From Oceanisphaera pacifica (lineage in GTDB: Bacteria; Pseudomonadota; Gammaproteobacteria; Enterobacterales; Aeromonadaceae), in assembly GCF_017498065.1 (NCBI RefSeq), contig NZ_JAGDFX010000010.1, forward strand, positions 62,001 through 126,000: a stretch of DNA of 64,000 nucleotides, written 5' to 3'. This document shows positions 16,993 through 26,605 of the stretch, piece after piece (the stretch's first letter is position 1; each line of letters starts with the position of its first letter). The notes beneath the pieces were generated by a model. That model did not search any database. It was not told where the DNA came from and was given only the letters and a program-made list of their open reading frames with translations. The position numbers and the translations under genes are program-made.

Positions 16993-18510
16993 ATGATGCG
17001 CTTCGCCATTTGTGGTTTGTTAATAAGTAGCTTAATGGCTTGCACCCACCCCAAGCTCGCGGAGCAAACCCCTGCTCCGCGAGCGGCTTCTTACACGCAA
17101 GTTACACCAGACTTCTCGTTAACTCGCCTGCCCACCCCTGCCGTCACTTTGCTAGACACCCAGCATTCCTATAGCTTGGCGGAGCTTATTGACTTAGCCC
17201 AGAAAAACAATCCGCTGACCCGCATCGCATGGCTAGAAGCAGAGCGCGCTGCCTTGGCCAGCGGCATGGTAAAAGCCACCTATTTGCCGATGCTTTCTGC
17301 CAGTGTGATTGGCGGTTATCAACACAGTAAACGCCACACCCGCACCGAGCTCGACACCCTACTCGGTACGCTTGACGTTAACACCCGCACTCATAATCAC
17401 ATTAGCGGCGTGGTGCCGGCACTTACCTTAGAATGGTTACTGTTTGATTTTGGCAAACGCGACGCCTTACATCAGGCCGCTCAAGAGCTGACCTTGGCCA
17501 GCCAAAGAAAATTTAGCGCCGCCCATCAAGGGGTGATCTTTAACGTGACCCGTACCTTTTTTAATTACAGCGCCAGCGCCGAAAATGCCCAGCTTAGCGC
17601 TCAGCATTTAACCCACTCCTTGACCCTAAAAACCGCGGCCCAAGCACGGTTTAATAAAGGGGTGGCCACCTCCATAGAAGTGGCGCAGGCCACGCAGCTG
17701 GCAGCCCAAGCCAAGTTAATTGCGGTACAAAACCAAGGCTTAGCGCGCGACGCCTATCAAGCCTTGTTGTCGGCTGTCGGCTTACCCGCCAACACTCAGC
17801 TAACGGTGGCTAGCGCTCAAGACCGCACCTTACCTACCTTGGCCGACTTGCCGAGTGAGGAATTATTGCAACAAGCTCTCGCCTATCGACCGGATTTATT
17901 GGCAGTAGATGCGGCCCGGCGCGCCGCCGAGCAAGGCATTCTCTCGGCAAAAGCCAATTACATGCCTAAGGTGGCCCTACTAGGAGTGGCGGCCCATGGC
18001 AATGCGGATTTTGATGTGCGGGGGATTGGCGCTATGAGTCCGCACTCGTCTTTCCAAGCAATTTTATTAGGCATCAGCCTGCCGCTCTTTGATGGCGGTT
18101 TACGACGGATGCGCTTATATGAAGCCCAAGCGCTTGCCGAGTCGGCTCAAGAATTAGTGCGTAAAACCCAAAGTGATGCCTTACAAGAAATGCACTTAGC
18201 CGTAAACACCTTGCGCTCGGCACTGGAAGCTCACGAAGCAGCCAGCGAATTAGTGGCGGCGGCCAGTTTAACCTACGACGCGGCCAGCGATGCTTATCAG
18301 GTAGGGGTAGGCAATATGATGTTGGCCACCGAAGCGGCCAACGGTTTATTAGATGCCACTCAAGCTAAAAATTTAGCATACACCAGCGCCTTAGTGGCCA
18401 GTGCTAATGTGGCGTTTATGATGGGTCAGTTAAACCAAGCGCCTGACGCTCAACACGTCGCATTAGGGCTGCCAGACGCTGCTGACTCTGGGCTAGATTT
18501 AAGCCATTAG
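16993..18510 (+). CDS. Outer membrane efflux factor (NodT/MdtP-like lipoprotein)
   Basis: The 505-residue TolC-superfamily protein begins with a lipoprotein signal (LLISSLMAC, lipobox Cys17) and contains two long helical repeats typical of OMFs, with the equatorial motifs ALTLEWLLFDFGKR and LLGISLPLFDGG. It would form the outer-membrane channel for the MdtN/MdtO-like pump encoded on the opposite strand. In E. coli the equivalent mdtP lies in the same operon as mdtN and mdtO, whereas here it is inverted and convergent. Its last 95 bases overlap the 3' end of the FUSC gene on the other strand. Confidence 0.88.
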   Translation: MMRFAICGLLISSLMACTHPKLAEQTPAPRAASYTQVTPDFSLTRLPTPAVTLLDTQHSYSLAELIDLAQKNNPLTRIAWLEAERAALASGMVKATYLPMLSASVIGGYQHSKRHTRTELDTLLGTLDVNTRTHNHISGVVPALTLEWLLFDFGKRDALHQAAQELTLASQRKFSAAHQGVIFNVTRTFFNYSASAENAQLSAQHLTHSLTLKTAAQARFNKGVATSIEVAQATQLAAQAKLIAVQNQGLARDAYQALLSAVGLPANTQLTVASAQDRTLPTLADLPSEELLQQALAYRPDLLAVDAARRAAEQGILSAKANYMPKVALLGVAAHGNADFDVRGIGAMSPHSSFQAILLGISLPLFDGGLRRMRLYEAQALAESAQELVRKTQSDALQEMHLAVNTLRSALEAHEAASELVAAASLTYDAASDAYQVGVGNMMLATEAANGLLDATQAKNLAYTSALVASANVAFMMGQLNQAPDAQHVALGLPDAADSGLDLSH

Positions 18511-20200
18511 TTTGTAGTTTTTTCGACTCAAAGTTGGCCATGTTTATCTGGTATTTAAGTTCCTCGAGCTCGGTGGTGGCGCGAGCGGCCAACACCACCT
18601 GCGACATCGGCTCTATGGTCTGCTGCCATTGACTAAGGGTTTGTTCTAAGTCACTTAAGCCCTCGTTCACCTGATGCAAAATGCTATAGGGCCAGATCTG
18701 AGTAAACGCCAGATACATCATCAGATTACCCAGCAAAATGCCCACTATTCTGTCGCCCGCTACACTTAAATCCACATCTGGGCCAAAACCTTGCAGACTT
18801 ATCAATAAGAAGGCAAAGGCAATTTGTAAGCCCGTATACGCCACTCGCTCCGAACCTAGGCTGATCCACGCCGCCAAAGTACTGACCAGCAGTACCGCAA
18901 CCATTAAGGACACGATAGAGGTCATGTGGGGCATAAAGAACACCAATAAGATCACCCCTAAGGTGGCACCAATTAAGCAACCTATAATTCGCAGCATTAA
19001 CTTGTTGACGGTTTCACCGCTGCTGCCCAAGCAAGCCACGTAGCAGGTAACGAGAGCAGTATGTATGCCCTCCCATTCAATAGCGCTGTAAATTAAATAA
19101 CATAAAATGGCCGCCGCCGTGGTTTTAAGGGCGGTTCTTTGATAACTGGGATTGGTAAAAACGTCTTTAACAAAAAACGGCGTTTTTTCGCGGGGAATAA
19201 TAAAGTTTTCTGTCGCTGGAGTTGCTTGCAGTACCTGCAAGGTCTGAGCGATACCTTGCAGCACCCCAGGCATAAAGTGCTCAGGGGATGGCGCTTGATG
19301 AGGCGCAAAGCAAGAAAATTGACTTCTTAATTGCTGAGCTGCGACTCGACAAGTTTGGGCCAATTGGGCTCTTTGCGCTAACTCTTGCTCACTCAGCTTG
19401 GTGTCTGGCATCAACGCTGGGCTGCTCAACTTTAAGCAACTTAACAACAGCTGATAGCTTTGCACTACCGCCAATGACAGCGCCCTTTGTTTGGGTTTTG
19501 AGACAAGGTGCAATAGTTCTAACCACTGCAAGCGTTTTTGTTGTGCGGCTATGCCCTCGGCTAACGCCTGCCACAGCGCTGTTTGACCCGCTTGTTGCTC
19601 TAGGCTGTCAGCCGCCAACTCTAAGCGCTGAGCCACCTCATCGGCCAATACCCGCTGAGGTGGTCGACCCAATAGCAGATTAAAGCTGATGACTAAGGCC
19701 ATGGGCGCCGCAACCATCAACCAGGCATAGAGCAGGGCGCGTGTGGCCAGCTCGCCCACCGGCACATGCACCAACAAGGTCATCACAAAGGCGACCACCA
19801 AGGCAATAATACCGCCCAAGGGCCCTAAACCACTGGTCACGCCCAAAAATAGCAATCCCACAGAGCTTACCGCCATCACCGCCAACCGCGCCGGTGGCGA
19901 GCCAATGGTCAGATTAATTAAGCCCACTAATAGCAACACCACTATCGACACTAACACCACTAACGCCGTGGCCATCAAGGTGCTTTCGGCAGCATCAGAT
20001 TTCATCACAAAGAAAATCACATAACAGCTCAGCATGGCCGCCGGAATCTGAAAGGCCATGGACACCAGCGTCATCAAAGCACACAACACGGCAATGCGCC
20101 AAGTTTGTGGCCAACGGCCAGGATAAGGCCTTAAATCTTGTTTAATCCCCGAGCACCACAGGTGAATGGCTTTTGAGCTACTCATCACATAGCTCACCAT
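18416..20200 (-). CDS. FUSC-family efflux transporter (MdtO-like)
   Basis: The 594-residue inner-membrane protein has two membrane blocks: about six segments in the first 170 residues and a second set at about residues 355-490, joined by a cytoplasmic helical region. This is the fusaric acid resistance build of AaeB and MdtO. It pairs with the adaptor encoded just upstream, whose stop overlaps this start (TAG inside ATGGTGAGCTATGTGATGAG), indicating translational coupling; a second ATG at 20185 is also possible. Such pumps export aromatic acids and drugs. Its 3' end overlaps the convergent outer-membrane factor gene by 95 bases. Confidence 0.87.
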   Translation of the reverse strand: MVSYVMSSSKAIHLWCSGIKQDLRPYPGRWPQTWRIAVLCALMTLVSMAFQIPAAMLSCYVIFFVMKSDAAESTLMATALVVLVSIVVLLLVGLINLTIGSPPARLAVMAVSSVGLLFLGVTSGLGPLGGIIALVVAFVMTLLVHVPVGELATRALLYAWLMVAAPMALVISFNLLLGRPPQRVLADEVAQRLELAADSLEQQAGQTALWQALAEGIAAQQKRLQWLELLHLVSKPKQRALSLAVVQSYQLLLSCLKLSSPALMPDTKLSEQELAQRAQLAQTCRVAAQQLRSQFSCFAPHQAPSPEHFMPGVLQGIAQTLQVLQATPATENFIIPREKTPFFVKDVFTNPSYQRTALKTTAAAILCYLIYSAIEWEGIHTALVTCYVACLGSSGETVNKLMLRIIGCLIGATLGVILLVFFMPHMTSIVSLMVAVLLVSTLAAWISLGSERVAYTGLQIAFAFLLISLQGFGPDVDLSVAGDRIVGILLGNLMMYLAFTQIWPYSILHQVNEGLSDLEQTLSQWQQTIEPMSQVVLAARATTELEELKYQINMANFESKKLQTNGLNLAQSQQRLAALMRRVERQALGLTDPS

Positions 20201-21260
20201 GATGAACTATAGTGGTGGCCGAAGCCCCCATACGCAGTAACCAAACATGCTCTGGAGCAAATTCTAATCGAATGCGCACCGGAAACCGTTGCGCCACCCG
20301 CACCCAGTTCATCGACTTTTGAATATAGGGCATCTGTCTGGGCAAACTTATCATATCGCCACTGCTCACCCCCCAGCCTATGCTCTCTACTCGGCCCTTA
20401 ATAGCGGTGTTAGGGTCGGCTAGCACATAGACGGTGGCGCAGCTGCCAGGGGAGATGCGCTGTAAGTCTGTTTCGCGATACATACCCACCGCATGCCAAT
20501 CACCGGTATCCACCAAGGTGAAAACGCTCTCTTGGGGCAGTAAATATTCGCCTACGTTAGCGGTTAACCCCACAACATAACCATCATGGGGCGCACTGAT
20601 TTTAGTTTGTCTTTTATCCCGCTCCGCCATCGCCAAACCACTGCGGCGCATGTCTACCATGGCCTGTTCGGCGTGCGTATTACTGACTAGGGCGTCCGCC
20701 GCCCCCGCCTGCTCGGTGGCTTGGCGCAACGAGATTTGGGCATCGCGAGTTAAGGTATTCGCTTGGTCTAATTGCTGCTGGGTGACGTAACCCTTAGGTG
20801 CCAACGAAGCCATACGGGCTTGACTTTGTTTGGCCAAAGCTAAATTTGTGCGCGCCCGTTCAATCTGCTCGGTACTCACGGTGACGTTATGAGATTCGGC
20901 CTTGATCACTCGCTCTTTACTGGCTAATACGGCTTCGGCTAATGCCAGTTCTGCCTGAGCTTGTTGTAATCGCAATTCATAAAACTCCGGGTCCACGGCA
21001 AACAGCAATTGGCCTTTTTTAACCTTTTGCCCTTCTTGCACGTACAAGTCGGTAATTTTGCCCGGCACCGAGCTGGTAATATGCACCACACCCGCTTCTA
21101 AAGTGGCATCTTCTGACAGCGGGTTGTTCGCCGCCTGCTGCCAATATAAGAGCCCAAAAATAACGGCGGCCATCACTATCGCCACACTGACTAACAGCGC
21201 CAATACTTTGTTATGTGCCACTGGCACATCCGCGGTGGCGGCTACAGTTTCATGTTTCAT
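20178..21260 (-). CDS. HlyD-family membrane fusion protein (MdtN-like)
   Basis: The 360-residue adaptor has one N-terminal transmembrane helix (about residues 18-40), a biotinyl-lipoyl half motif (VPGKITDLYVQEGQKVKKGQ), a coiled-coil hairpin and a closing beta-barrel. The block MNWVRVAQRFPVRI matches E. coli MdtN (INWVRVAQRFPVKI) and distinguishes this subgroup from AcrA-type adaptors. It links the FUSC transporter to an outer-membrane channel. It sits in the order ytcA-like, mdtN-like, mdtO-like, the same as the E. coli ytcA-mdtNOP locus. Confidence 0.9.
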   Translation of the reverse strand: MKHETVAATADVPVAHNKVLALLVSVAIVMAAVIFGLLYWQQAANNPLSEDATLEAGVVHITSSVPGKITDLYVQEGQKVKKGQLLFAVDPEFYELRLQQAQAELALAEAVLASKERVIKAESHNVTVSTEQIERARTNLALAKQSQARMASLAPKGYVTQQQLDQANTLTRDAQISLRQATEQAGAADALVSNTHAEQAMVDMRRSGLAMAERDKRQTKISAPHDGYVVGLTANVGEYLLPQESVFTLVDTGDWHAVGMYRETDLQRISPGSCATVYVLADPNTAIKGRVESIGWGVSSGDMISLPRQMPYIQKSMNWVRVAQRFPVRIRLEFAPEHVWLLRMGASATTIVHHGELCDE

Positions 21261-21270
21261 ATCTCACTTC

Positions 21271-21528
21271 CTAAGGCAAAAAGAGCAACCATAAGCCCGC
21301 ATAACATAAGCCCAAGGCCAGACAACTATATATTAAGACGCGAAAACGCAGCGCATCATCTAAACCTACCTTTATAAATATCACTCGGATCAATAACGTA
21401 AGCAAAATACCGGCAAACATAAAAATCAGCCACGCCGGAAAAAATGAACCGGCCACCACAAAAGAAGGAGCGCGAGCACATCCACTTAACAGTAAGGTCA
21501 ATAAAGGAACAAAATAAATAAAAGCCAT
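21271..21528 (-). CDS. YtcA-family small lipoprotein
   Basis: The 85-residue protein has a lipoprotein signal (LLTLLLSGC, lipobox Cys17), the motif PSFVVAGSFFPAWLI and two further transmembrane segments. E. coli YtcA, encoded directly before mdtN, has the same length and pattern (a Cys followed by ...P...G.YYPSW and two hydrophobic segments). It heads this efflux operon with a 10-base gap to the adaptor gene. Its role is unknown; inner-membrane association with the pump is likely. Confidence 0.75.
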   Translation of the reverse strand: MAFIYFVPLLTLLLSGCARAPSFVVAGSFFPAWLIFMFAGILLTLLIRVIFIKVGLDDALRFRVLIYSCLALGLCYAGLWLLFLP

Positions 21529-21778
21529 GGCTTAGCTACCCGCTATAATAAAAATATGCCTTAAGCAGGCACCTAAATAATGCTGTTAATGCTAACTACA
21601 TCACTAATAAGCTAACACCTATAATAAATAACCATAAATTAATTACCCAGCCCTGCCACTATCAGGTAATTTATCCCCTAAGGTGAGTCTATGCTAATGA
21701 GGCGCCCATGAGCCAGCCGAGTTAGCTGACGAATGCCAGTAGCTACCCAGCTCCATTATAAATAAGGAAATTCTAATA

Positions 21779-22864
21779 ATGAAAGTTACTTTCAAGAATT
21801 TAAAGAAAGCCAGTTATTTGGCCTTTGCCGGTAGCTTATTGCTCAGCACTAGCATAGCCGAGGCCTGCACCCGCATTGTTTACTTAGGCGAAGGCAACAA
21901 CGTGATTACGGCGCGCTCCATGGACTGGAAGGTAGACGTAGAAAGCGACATGTGGATTTTTCCCAGAGGCATGAAACGCTCCGGTCAAGCGGGAGAAAAC
22001 TCCCTAGAATGGACCTCAAAATACGGCAGTGTGATCACTTCTGGTTTTAATATTGCGACAACAGACGGCATGAATGAAAAGGGCTTATCGGCCAACGTGT
22101 TATGGCTCGTAGAATCCGAATATCCTACATTTGATAAAAACAGTAAACCGGGCTTAAGCCTAGCCGCTTGGACTCAATATGTGCTGGATAGCTTTCCGGA
22201 TGTGGCCAGTGCGGTGGCCGCCATCGAAAAAGAACCTTACACCATAGTCACAGCCGACGTGCCCGGCGAGAGCCGCTTGGCCAGTTTGCATCTGTCTTTG
22301 TCGGATACGTCAGGTGACAGCGCCATTATTGAATACATAGACGGCAAGCAAGTGATCCATCACGACCGTAAGTATCAAGTAATGACCAACTCCCCCACCT
22401 TCGATCAGCAATTAGCGCTAAACAGCTATTGGCAGCAAATTGGCGGCACCACTATGCTGCCCGGCACCAACCGCGCCGCCGACCGTTTTGTACGGGCCTC
22501 TTTTTACGTTAACGCCATCCCCCAACAGGCTCCCGCCGAAGAAGCACTGGCCAGCATGTTGAGCGTGATCCGCAACACTTCGGTGCCGCTGGGCATTAGC
22601 ACTCCCGACCAACCGAATATCTCCTCCACCCGTTGGCGTACCTTGGCTGATCATAAAAATCAGCTGTATGTGTTTGACTCAGTGACGAGCCCGAGTGTGT
22701 TTTGGGTGGACTTAAAGAAAATCGACTTTAGTGAAGAAACCGGCAAGGTTAAAACCTTAGATCTGCAAACAAATCGCAATAAAGTAGGCATTAACGATGT
22801 GTATGCGGGAGATGTCACTGCAGACTTCAAAGAAAGTAAACCTTTTACCTTTCTTGGTCTTTAA
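21779..22864 (+). CDS. Secreted choloylglycine hydrolase-family (Ntn) acylase 2
   Basis: The 361-residue precursor has a signal peptide ending STSIAEA and a nucleophile at Cys30 (CTRIVYLG). Active-site blocks: Arg46 and Asp49-Trp50 in ITARSMDWKVD (the canonical Arg/Asp pair), YQVMTNSPTFDQQ with the conserved Asn, and NRAADRFVRASFY with the distal Arg. This is the classical penicillin V acylase/BSH pattern, unlike acylase 1, which has Glu-Leu instead of Asp-Trp. An AAGGAA site precedes ATG. It is divergent from the ytcA-mdtNO operon, with 250 bases of AT-rich shared regulatory DNA. Possible substrates are N-acyl conjugates; none is proven. Confidence 0.87.
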   Translation: MKVTFKNLKKASYLAFAGSLLLSTSIAEACTRIVYLGEGNNVITARSMDWKVDVESDMWIFPRGMKRSGQAGENSLEWTSKYGSVITSGFNIATTDGMNEKGLSANVLWLVESEYPTFDKNSKPGLSLAAWTQYVLDSFPDVASAVAAIEKEPYTIVTADVPGESRLASLHLSLSDTSGDSAIIEYIDGKQVIHHDRKYQVMTNSPTFDQQLALNSYWQQIGGTTMLPGTNRAADRFVRASFYVNAIPQQAPAEEALASMLSVIRNTSVPLGISTPDQPNISSTRWRTLADHKNQLYVFDSVTSPSVFWVDLKKIDFSEETGKVKTLDLQTNRNKVGINDVYAGDVTADFKESKPFTFLGL

Positions 22865-22954
22865 CACATAACGTATAAGTTTTTAAACGGGTAAGCAGGC
22901 TTACCCGTTTAGTTGCCTCAATGTCGGCCACCGCTTACTTCACCTCGATAAAAA

Positions 22955-24142
22955 TTACACCGACTGTCCAGCACTCCAACCGGCGCTCCAGGCCCATTGA
23001 AAGTTATAGCCGCCTAGCCAACCGGTCACATCCACTACTTCGCCAATAAAGTATAAGTTAGGGACTTTTTTGGCCATCATGGTCTTAGATGATAACTCAT
23101 TGGTGTCTACCCCACCCAAGGTGACCTCGGCGGTACGATAGCCTTCGGTGCCGCCTGGCTTAAGTGGCCAAGCACTCAGTAGCTTTTCTATGGCAGCAAT
23201 CTCTTTAGGCACATATTGTTTTAGCGGTTTATTGCTGATCTTGGTTTGAGTCCACTCGTCTCGCGTAAACAGAGCCTCAACCAGTCGCTTAGGTAACTGA
23301 TGCCCTAACCAAGTTTTTAGCTCTTGATTAGGGTGTTCGCTTATTCCTTGGGTTAAGCGCCCTTCGGGCAACAGCTCAAATAATACTTGCTCGCCAGCTT
23401 GCCAATAAGAAGAAATTTGTAACACAGCGGGGCCAGACACGCCTCTGTGAGTAAATAATAAACTTTCGGCAAATCGTGTCCCGCCTTCACTTTCTGCCAC
23501 CACCGGCAAAGACACTCCCGCCAATGATTCAAGTGTGGCTTTGTCGACTGGCTGTAACGTAAAGGGTACTAGCCCCGCTCGGGTGGGCAACACCTTTAGG
23601 CCAAACTGCTCTGCCACTTGATAACCAAAAGCAGAGGCACCAATTTTTGGCATAGACAAGCCACCGCTGGCCACCACTAACGACTGACAACTGTACTGCT
23701 CATTATTGGTGATAACTGCAAAGCCTTCATCTTGCTGTTCTACCGACTCAATATGACTGCGCAGCCGAATGGTAACTCCGGCGTCTTCACACTCTTTTAC
23801 CAGCATATCGACGATGTTTTGCGCAGAATCATCACAAAATAGCTGCCCCAAGGTTTTCTCGTGATAAGCAATGCCATGCTTTTCTACCAAAGCAATAAAG
23901 TCCCACTGGGTATAACGCGCCAATGCCGACTTAACAAAATGGGGGTTTGCACATAAGAATGCGCTGGGTTCAATAAAATAGTTAGTAAAATTACAGCGGC
24001 CACCACCCGACATAATAATTTTTCGGCCAATGCGCTTGCCATGATCAAGCAATAAGACCCGACGGCCTCGCTTACCGGCTTCGGCTGCACACATCAAACC
24101 GGCGGCGCCACCTCCTACTATTATTACATCCCAGCTTTTCAT
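22955..24142 (-). CDS. YhiN/HI0933-family flavoprotein
   Basis: The 395-residue NAD(P)/FAD-dependent oxidoreductase begins with a dinucleotide-binding motif (VIIVGGGAAGLMCAAEAGKRG), continues with the family signature GRKIIMSGGGRCNFTN, and ends with GWLGGYNFQWAWSAG that closes over FAD. The length equals that of E. coli YhiN. The reaction is unknown. In E. coli yhiN lies in the same region as uspA, rsmJ, prlC and gor, all of which also occur within 17 kb here, so synteny is loosely preserved. Confidence 0.9.
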   Translation of the reverse strand: MKSWDVIIVGGGAAGLMCAAEAGKRGRRVLLLDHGKRIGRKIIMSGGGRCNFTNYFIEPSAFLCANPHFVKSALARYTQWDFIALVEKHGIAYHEKTLGQLFCDDSAQNIVDMLVKECEDAGVTIRLRSHIESVEQQDEGFAVITNNEQYSCQSLVVASGGLSMPKIGASAFGYQVAEQFGLKVLPTRAGLVPFTLQPVDKATLESLAGVSLPVVAESEGGTRFAESLLFTHRGVSGPAVLQISSYWQAGEQVLFELLPEGRLTQGISEHPNQELKTWLGHQLPKRLVEALFTRDEWTQTKISNKPLKQYVPKEIAAIEKLLSAWPLKPGGTEGYRTAEVTLGGVDTNELSSKTMMAKKVPNLYFIGEVVDVTGWLGGYNFQWAWSAGWSAGQSV

Positions 24143-24257
24143 ATTTTATCCACAGCACTATGAGCAAACAGGTATTCTACCGCCCACACACCTCAACACC
24201 AAGCCAGATACCGAGATGGCATGGTGCTGAGCATGGCCACAGAGGTATACTTGGCCC

Positions 24258-25430
24258 ATGAGTATTTTTACCACCTATTTTCAGCAGCTAAGCCGCCTGC
24301 TACAACAAGCAAGGGGCGACTGGCAGCCGCTGCCCTTTAGTTGCACAGCACTGCCATGGCCAGAGCTAACAACCCCATTAAACGCCCTAGATGAAGACGC
24401 ATTAGATGCACTGGATGCAAATTCAGAAGCCGCTCTCGCGTGGTTAAGCCAATGGCGGCCAGAGTTACCCGACGCCCACAATATAGTATTGCCCGAGCGC
24501 TCGCGCGCACCTCACTATGCCAACCCTCGTTGGAGCAGTGGTATTGGGGGGCGAAAATGGGCGCAAATTAACGATTTTGCCGCCAACCTCCACACCCGAC
24601 ACCCGATTTTAGAATGGTGCGCGGGCAAAGGGCATTTAGGTCGATTACTGGCCCAGCAAGGCGCACTCGCCGTCACCAGCCTAGAGTGGAATGCCGATTT
24701 ATGTGCCCAAGGCGAACAATTAGCCAACCGACTACAACTGCCCCATAAATTTGTGTGTGCCAATGCGCTAGACGAAGCTGCAGCTAAGCTATTTCGCCCG
24801 CAACAAGCGGCCGTGGCGCTACATGCCTGCGGCGAGTTGCACTTGGCGTTTTTACGACATGGCGCCGCCGCTCACACCCAGCAACTTGCCTTATCGCCTT
24901 GTTGTTATCACCTAATTGCCGGTCAGCACTATCAACCCTTATCCGCCCTTGGCCAGCAGCTAGACTTACAACTCGACCGCCACAGCTTGCGCTTACCCTT
25001 GCAACAGCAAGCCACAGGAGGAGAAAGAGTACGTCGCTTGCGCCATATTGAACTAACTTGGCGCCTCGCCTTTGATGAGCTACAACAATGGCTCACTGGC
25101 CAAGCAAATTACTTGCCCTTACCCAGCTTTCCTAAACGTCTTTTAAGTGGCGACTTTAGTGACTTTGCTCGCTGGGCCTGTGAGAAAAAATCACTCACTC
25201 CCCCTGCTGTTATCGACAGTCAATATTGGCTAGCGCGAGCACAAGCTCGACGCTTATTGGTTAAGCGCATTGAGCTGGTACGTCATCGTTATCAGTATCC
25301 ATTAGAGTTATGGTTACTATTAGATAAAGCCGTGTTTCTTGAAGAGCAAGGCTATCAGGTACAGCTTGGTTACTTTACCGATGCACAACACACACCACGG
25401 CGCTATCTGCTACAGGCTGAGCGGCAATAG
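24258..25430 (+). CDS. SAM-dependent methyltransferase (METTL25/GSTCD-like)
   Basis: The 390-residue protein carries a class I methyltransferase core of the Methyltransf_32 type: ILEWCAGKGHLGRLLAQQ (glycine-rich motif I, near residues 118-134), SLEWNADLC (motif II acidic end), VALHACGELH and LALSPCCYHLI. The N-terminal 110 residues and the Leu-rich C-terminus are specific to this bacterial family. The methyl acceptor is unknown; RNA or protein are both possible. It is transcribed alone, divergent from the flavoprotein gene. Confidence 0.85.
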   Translation: MSIFTTYFQQLSRLLQQARGDWQPLPFSCTALPWPELTTPLNALDEDALDALDANSEAALAWLSQWRPELPDAHNIVLPERSRAPHYANPRWSSGIGGRKWAQINDFAANLHTRHPILEWCAGKGHLGRLLAQQGALAVTSLEWNADLCAQGEQLANRLQLPHKFVCANALDEAAAKLFRPQQAAVALHACGELHLAFLRHGAAAHTQQLALSPCCYHLIAGQHYQPLSALGQQLDLQLDRHSLRLPLQQQATGGERVRRLRHIELTWRLAFDELQQWLTGQANYLPLPSFPKRLLSGDFSDFARWACEKKSLTPPAVIDSQYWLARAQARRLLVKRIELVRHRYQYPLELWLLLDKAVFLEEQGYQVQLGYFTDAQHTPRRYLLQAERQ

Positions 25431-25571
25431 CAAAAGAAGGCTGGAAGTTAAAAGGCTCCGTTTTTATTAGATAACAGAATGAGTCTACCGTGCCTAGATT
25501 CAACTAATAACAGCATTATTATTTAGTTATACTGCACAGCTCATCACAATTAAAAACGGACAGGAGCGCCC

Positions 25572-26378
25572 GTGAAAACCAAAATACGCATGTTACCGCC
25601 CAGTGCCTTCGACCTCGTTATGATGGTGTTATCCATTATTTCGGTGGTGATTATCGTATTGCATCAGTTTGGCCCCTTCAGCAATTCAGAAAAAGAGCTG
25701 TTACTTAAGCTCGATACCGGTATTTGCTTAGTGCTACTTAGTCATTTTTTTTATGGCTTATTTAGTGCAAAAAATAAAAAAGCGTTTTTAACTACCCATT
25801 GGATTGATTTTATTGCTTCTATACCTGCCATAGACATATTACGTTATGGGCGAATTTTTCAGGTACTGCGGGTGCTGCGTATGCTGCGGGTGGCCAACCA
25901 AGTTATTCGCCACCTCTTAAAGCACAGCGAAAGCACTATGCTAGCTTCTATGCTATTAATACTGTTGGTAGTGCTTGGCGGCAGTGCCATTGCGATTTTA
26001 ATGACAGAAGCAGGCAATGAAGGCTCCAATATCGAAACCGCAGAAGATGCAATTTGGTGGGCGCTGGTCACCATATCTACAGTAGGCTATGGAGATTACT
26101 ACCCTATTACCACAGCAGGACGTGTTATTTCAGCCATTGTGATTTTAACCGGTGTGTCTATTTTTGCCGGTATTTCGGGGTTGGTGGCCTCAAGCTTATT
26201 AACACCTAAAGCCGAAGAGGCTGAAAAACAGCAAAAAGCAAACGACCATCAATATCGTCAAGAGGTCACGACACAGCTAAATAGTTTGCATCAAGAAATC
26301 GCCTCATTAAAAGAAGACATAGGCTCACTAAAAACGCTGCTGCAGCAGAAAGCTGGAAGCGATAAGCCGGGAGCTTAA
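25572..26378 (+). CDS. Voltage-gated-type potassium channel
   Basis: The 268-residue protein has six transmembrane segments, an Arg-rich S4 helix (FQVLRVLRMLRVANQVIR, about residues 96-113), a pore loop with the K+ selectivity filter TVGYGD (about residues 169-176), and a C-terminal coiled coil (LHQEIASLKEDIGSLKTLL). It is a KvAP/Kch-like tetrameric K+ channel. The start is GTG 25572 with ACAGGAG upstream. No regulatory RCK domain is present. Confidence 0.88.
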   Translation: MKTKIRMLPPSAFDLVMMVLSIISVVIIVLHQFGPFSNSEKELLLKLDTGICLVLLSHFFYGLFSAKNKKAFLTTHWIDFIASIPAIDILRYGRIFQVLRVLRMLRVANQVIRHLLKHSESTMLASMLLILLVVLGGSAIAILMTEAGNEGSNIETAEDAIWWALVTISTVGYGDYYPITTAGRVISAIVILTGVSIFAGISGLVASSLLTPKAEEAEKQQKANDHQYRQEVTTQLNSLHQEIASLKEDIGSLKTLLQQKAGSDKPGA

Positions 26379-26605
26379 AGAGGAAATACAGCGCCGAGAG
26401 CGAGACAGCGAGACAAATACACCGTCTTTTGTTGAGCCTGATACCATTCGCTGGGCGCTTAGCGCTGTTTATAGACTATTGGACTAAGCGATAACCCTTG
26501 TCTCATCACCATTTTTTGGCCTATGCTGCTAGGGTTATAAAAATCCCGTTCGGCTCACGGTTTATCTAGTAATGGATTGATAGACTTAAAAAAAGGAGAA
26601 ATGTC
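26379..26605. other. Spacer with CAGCGCC/GGCGCTTAGCGCTG repeat fragments
   Basis: CAGCGCCGAGAGCGAGACAG (near 26390) and GCTGGGCGCTTAGCGCTG (near 26451-26468) resemble the GGCGCCGAGCGCTTGG family at 33892 and 34087. The uspA ribosome site AAAGGAG lies at the end. No gene seen. Confidence 0.45.
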
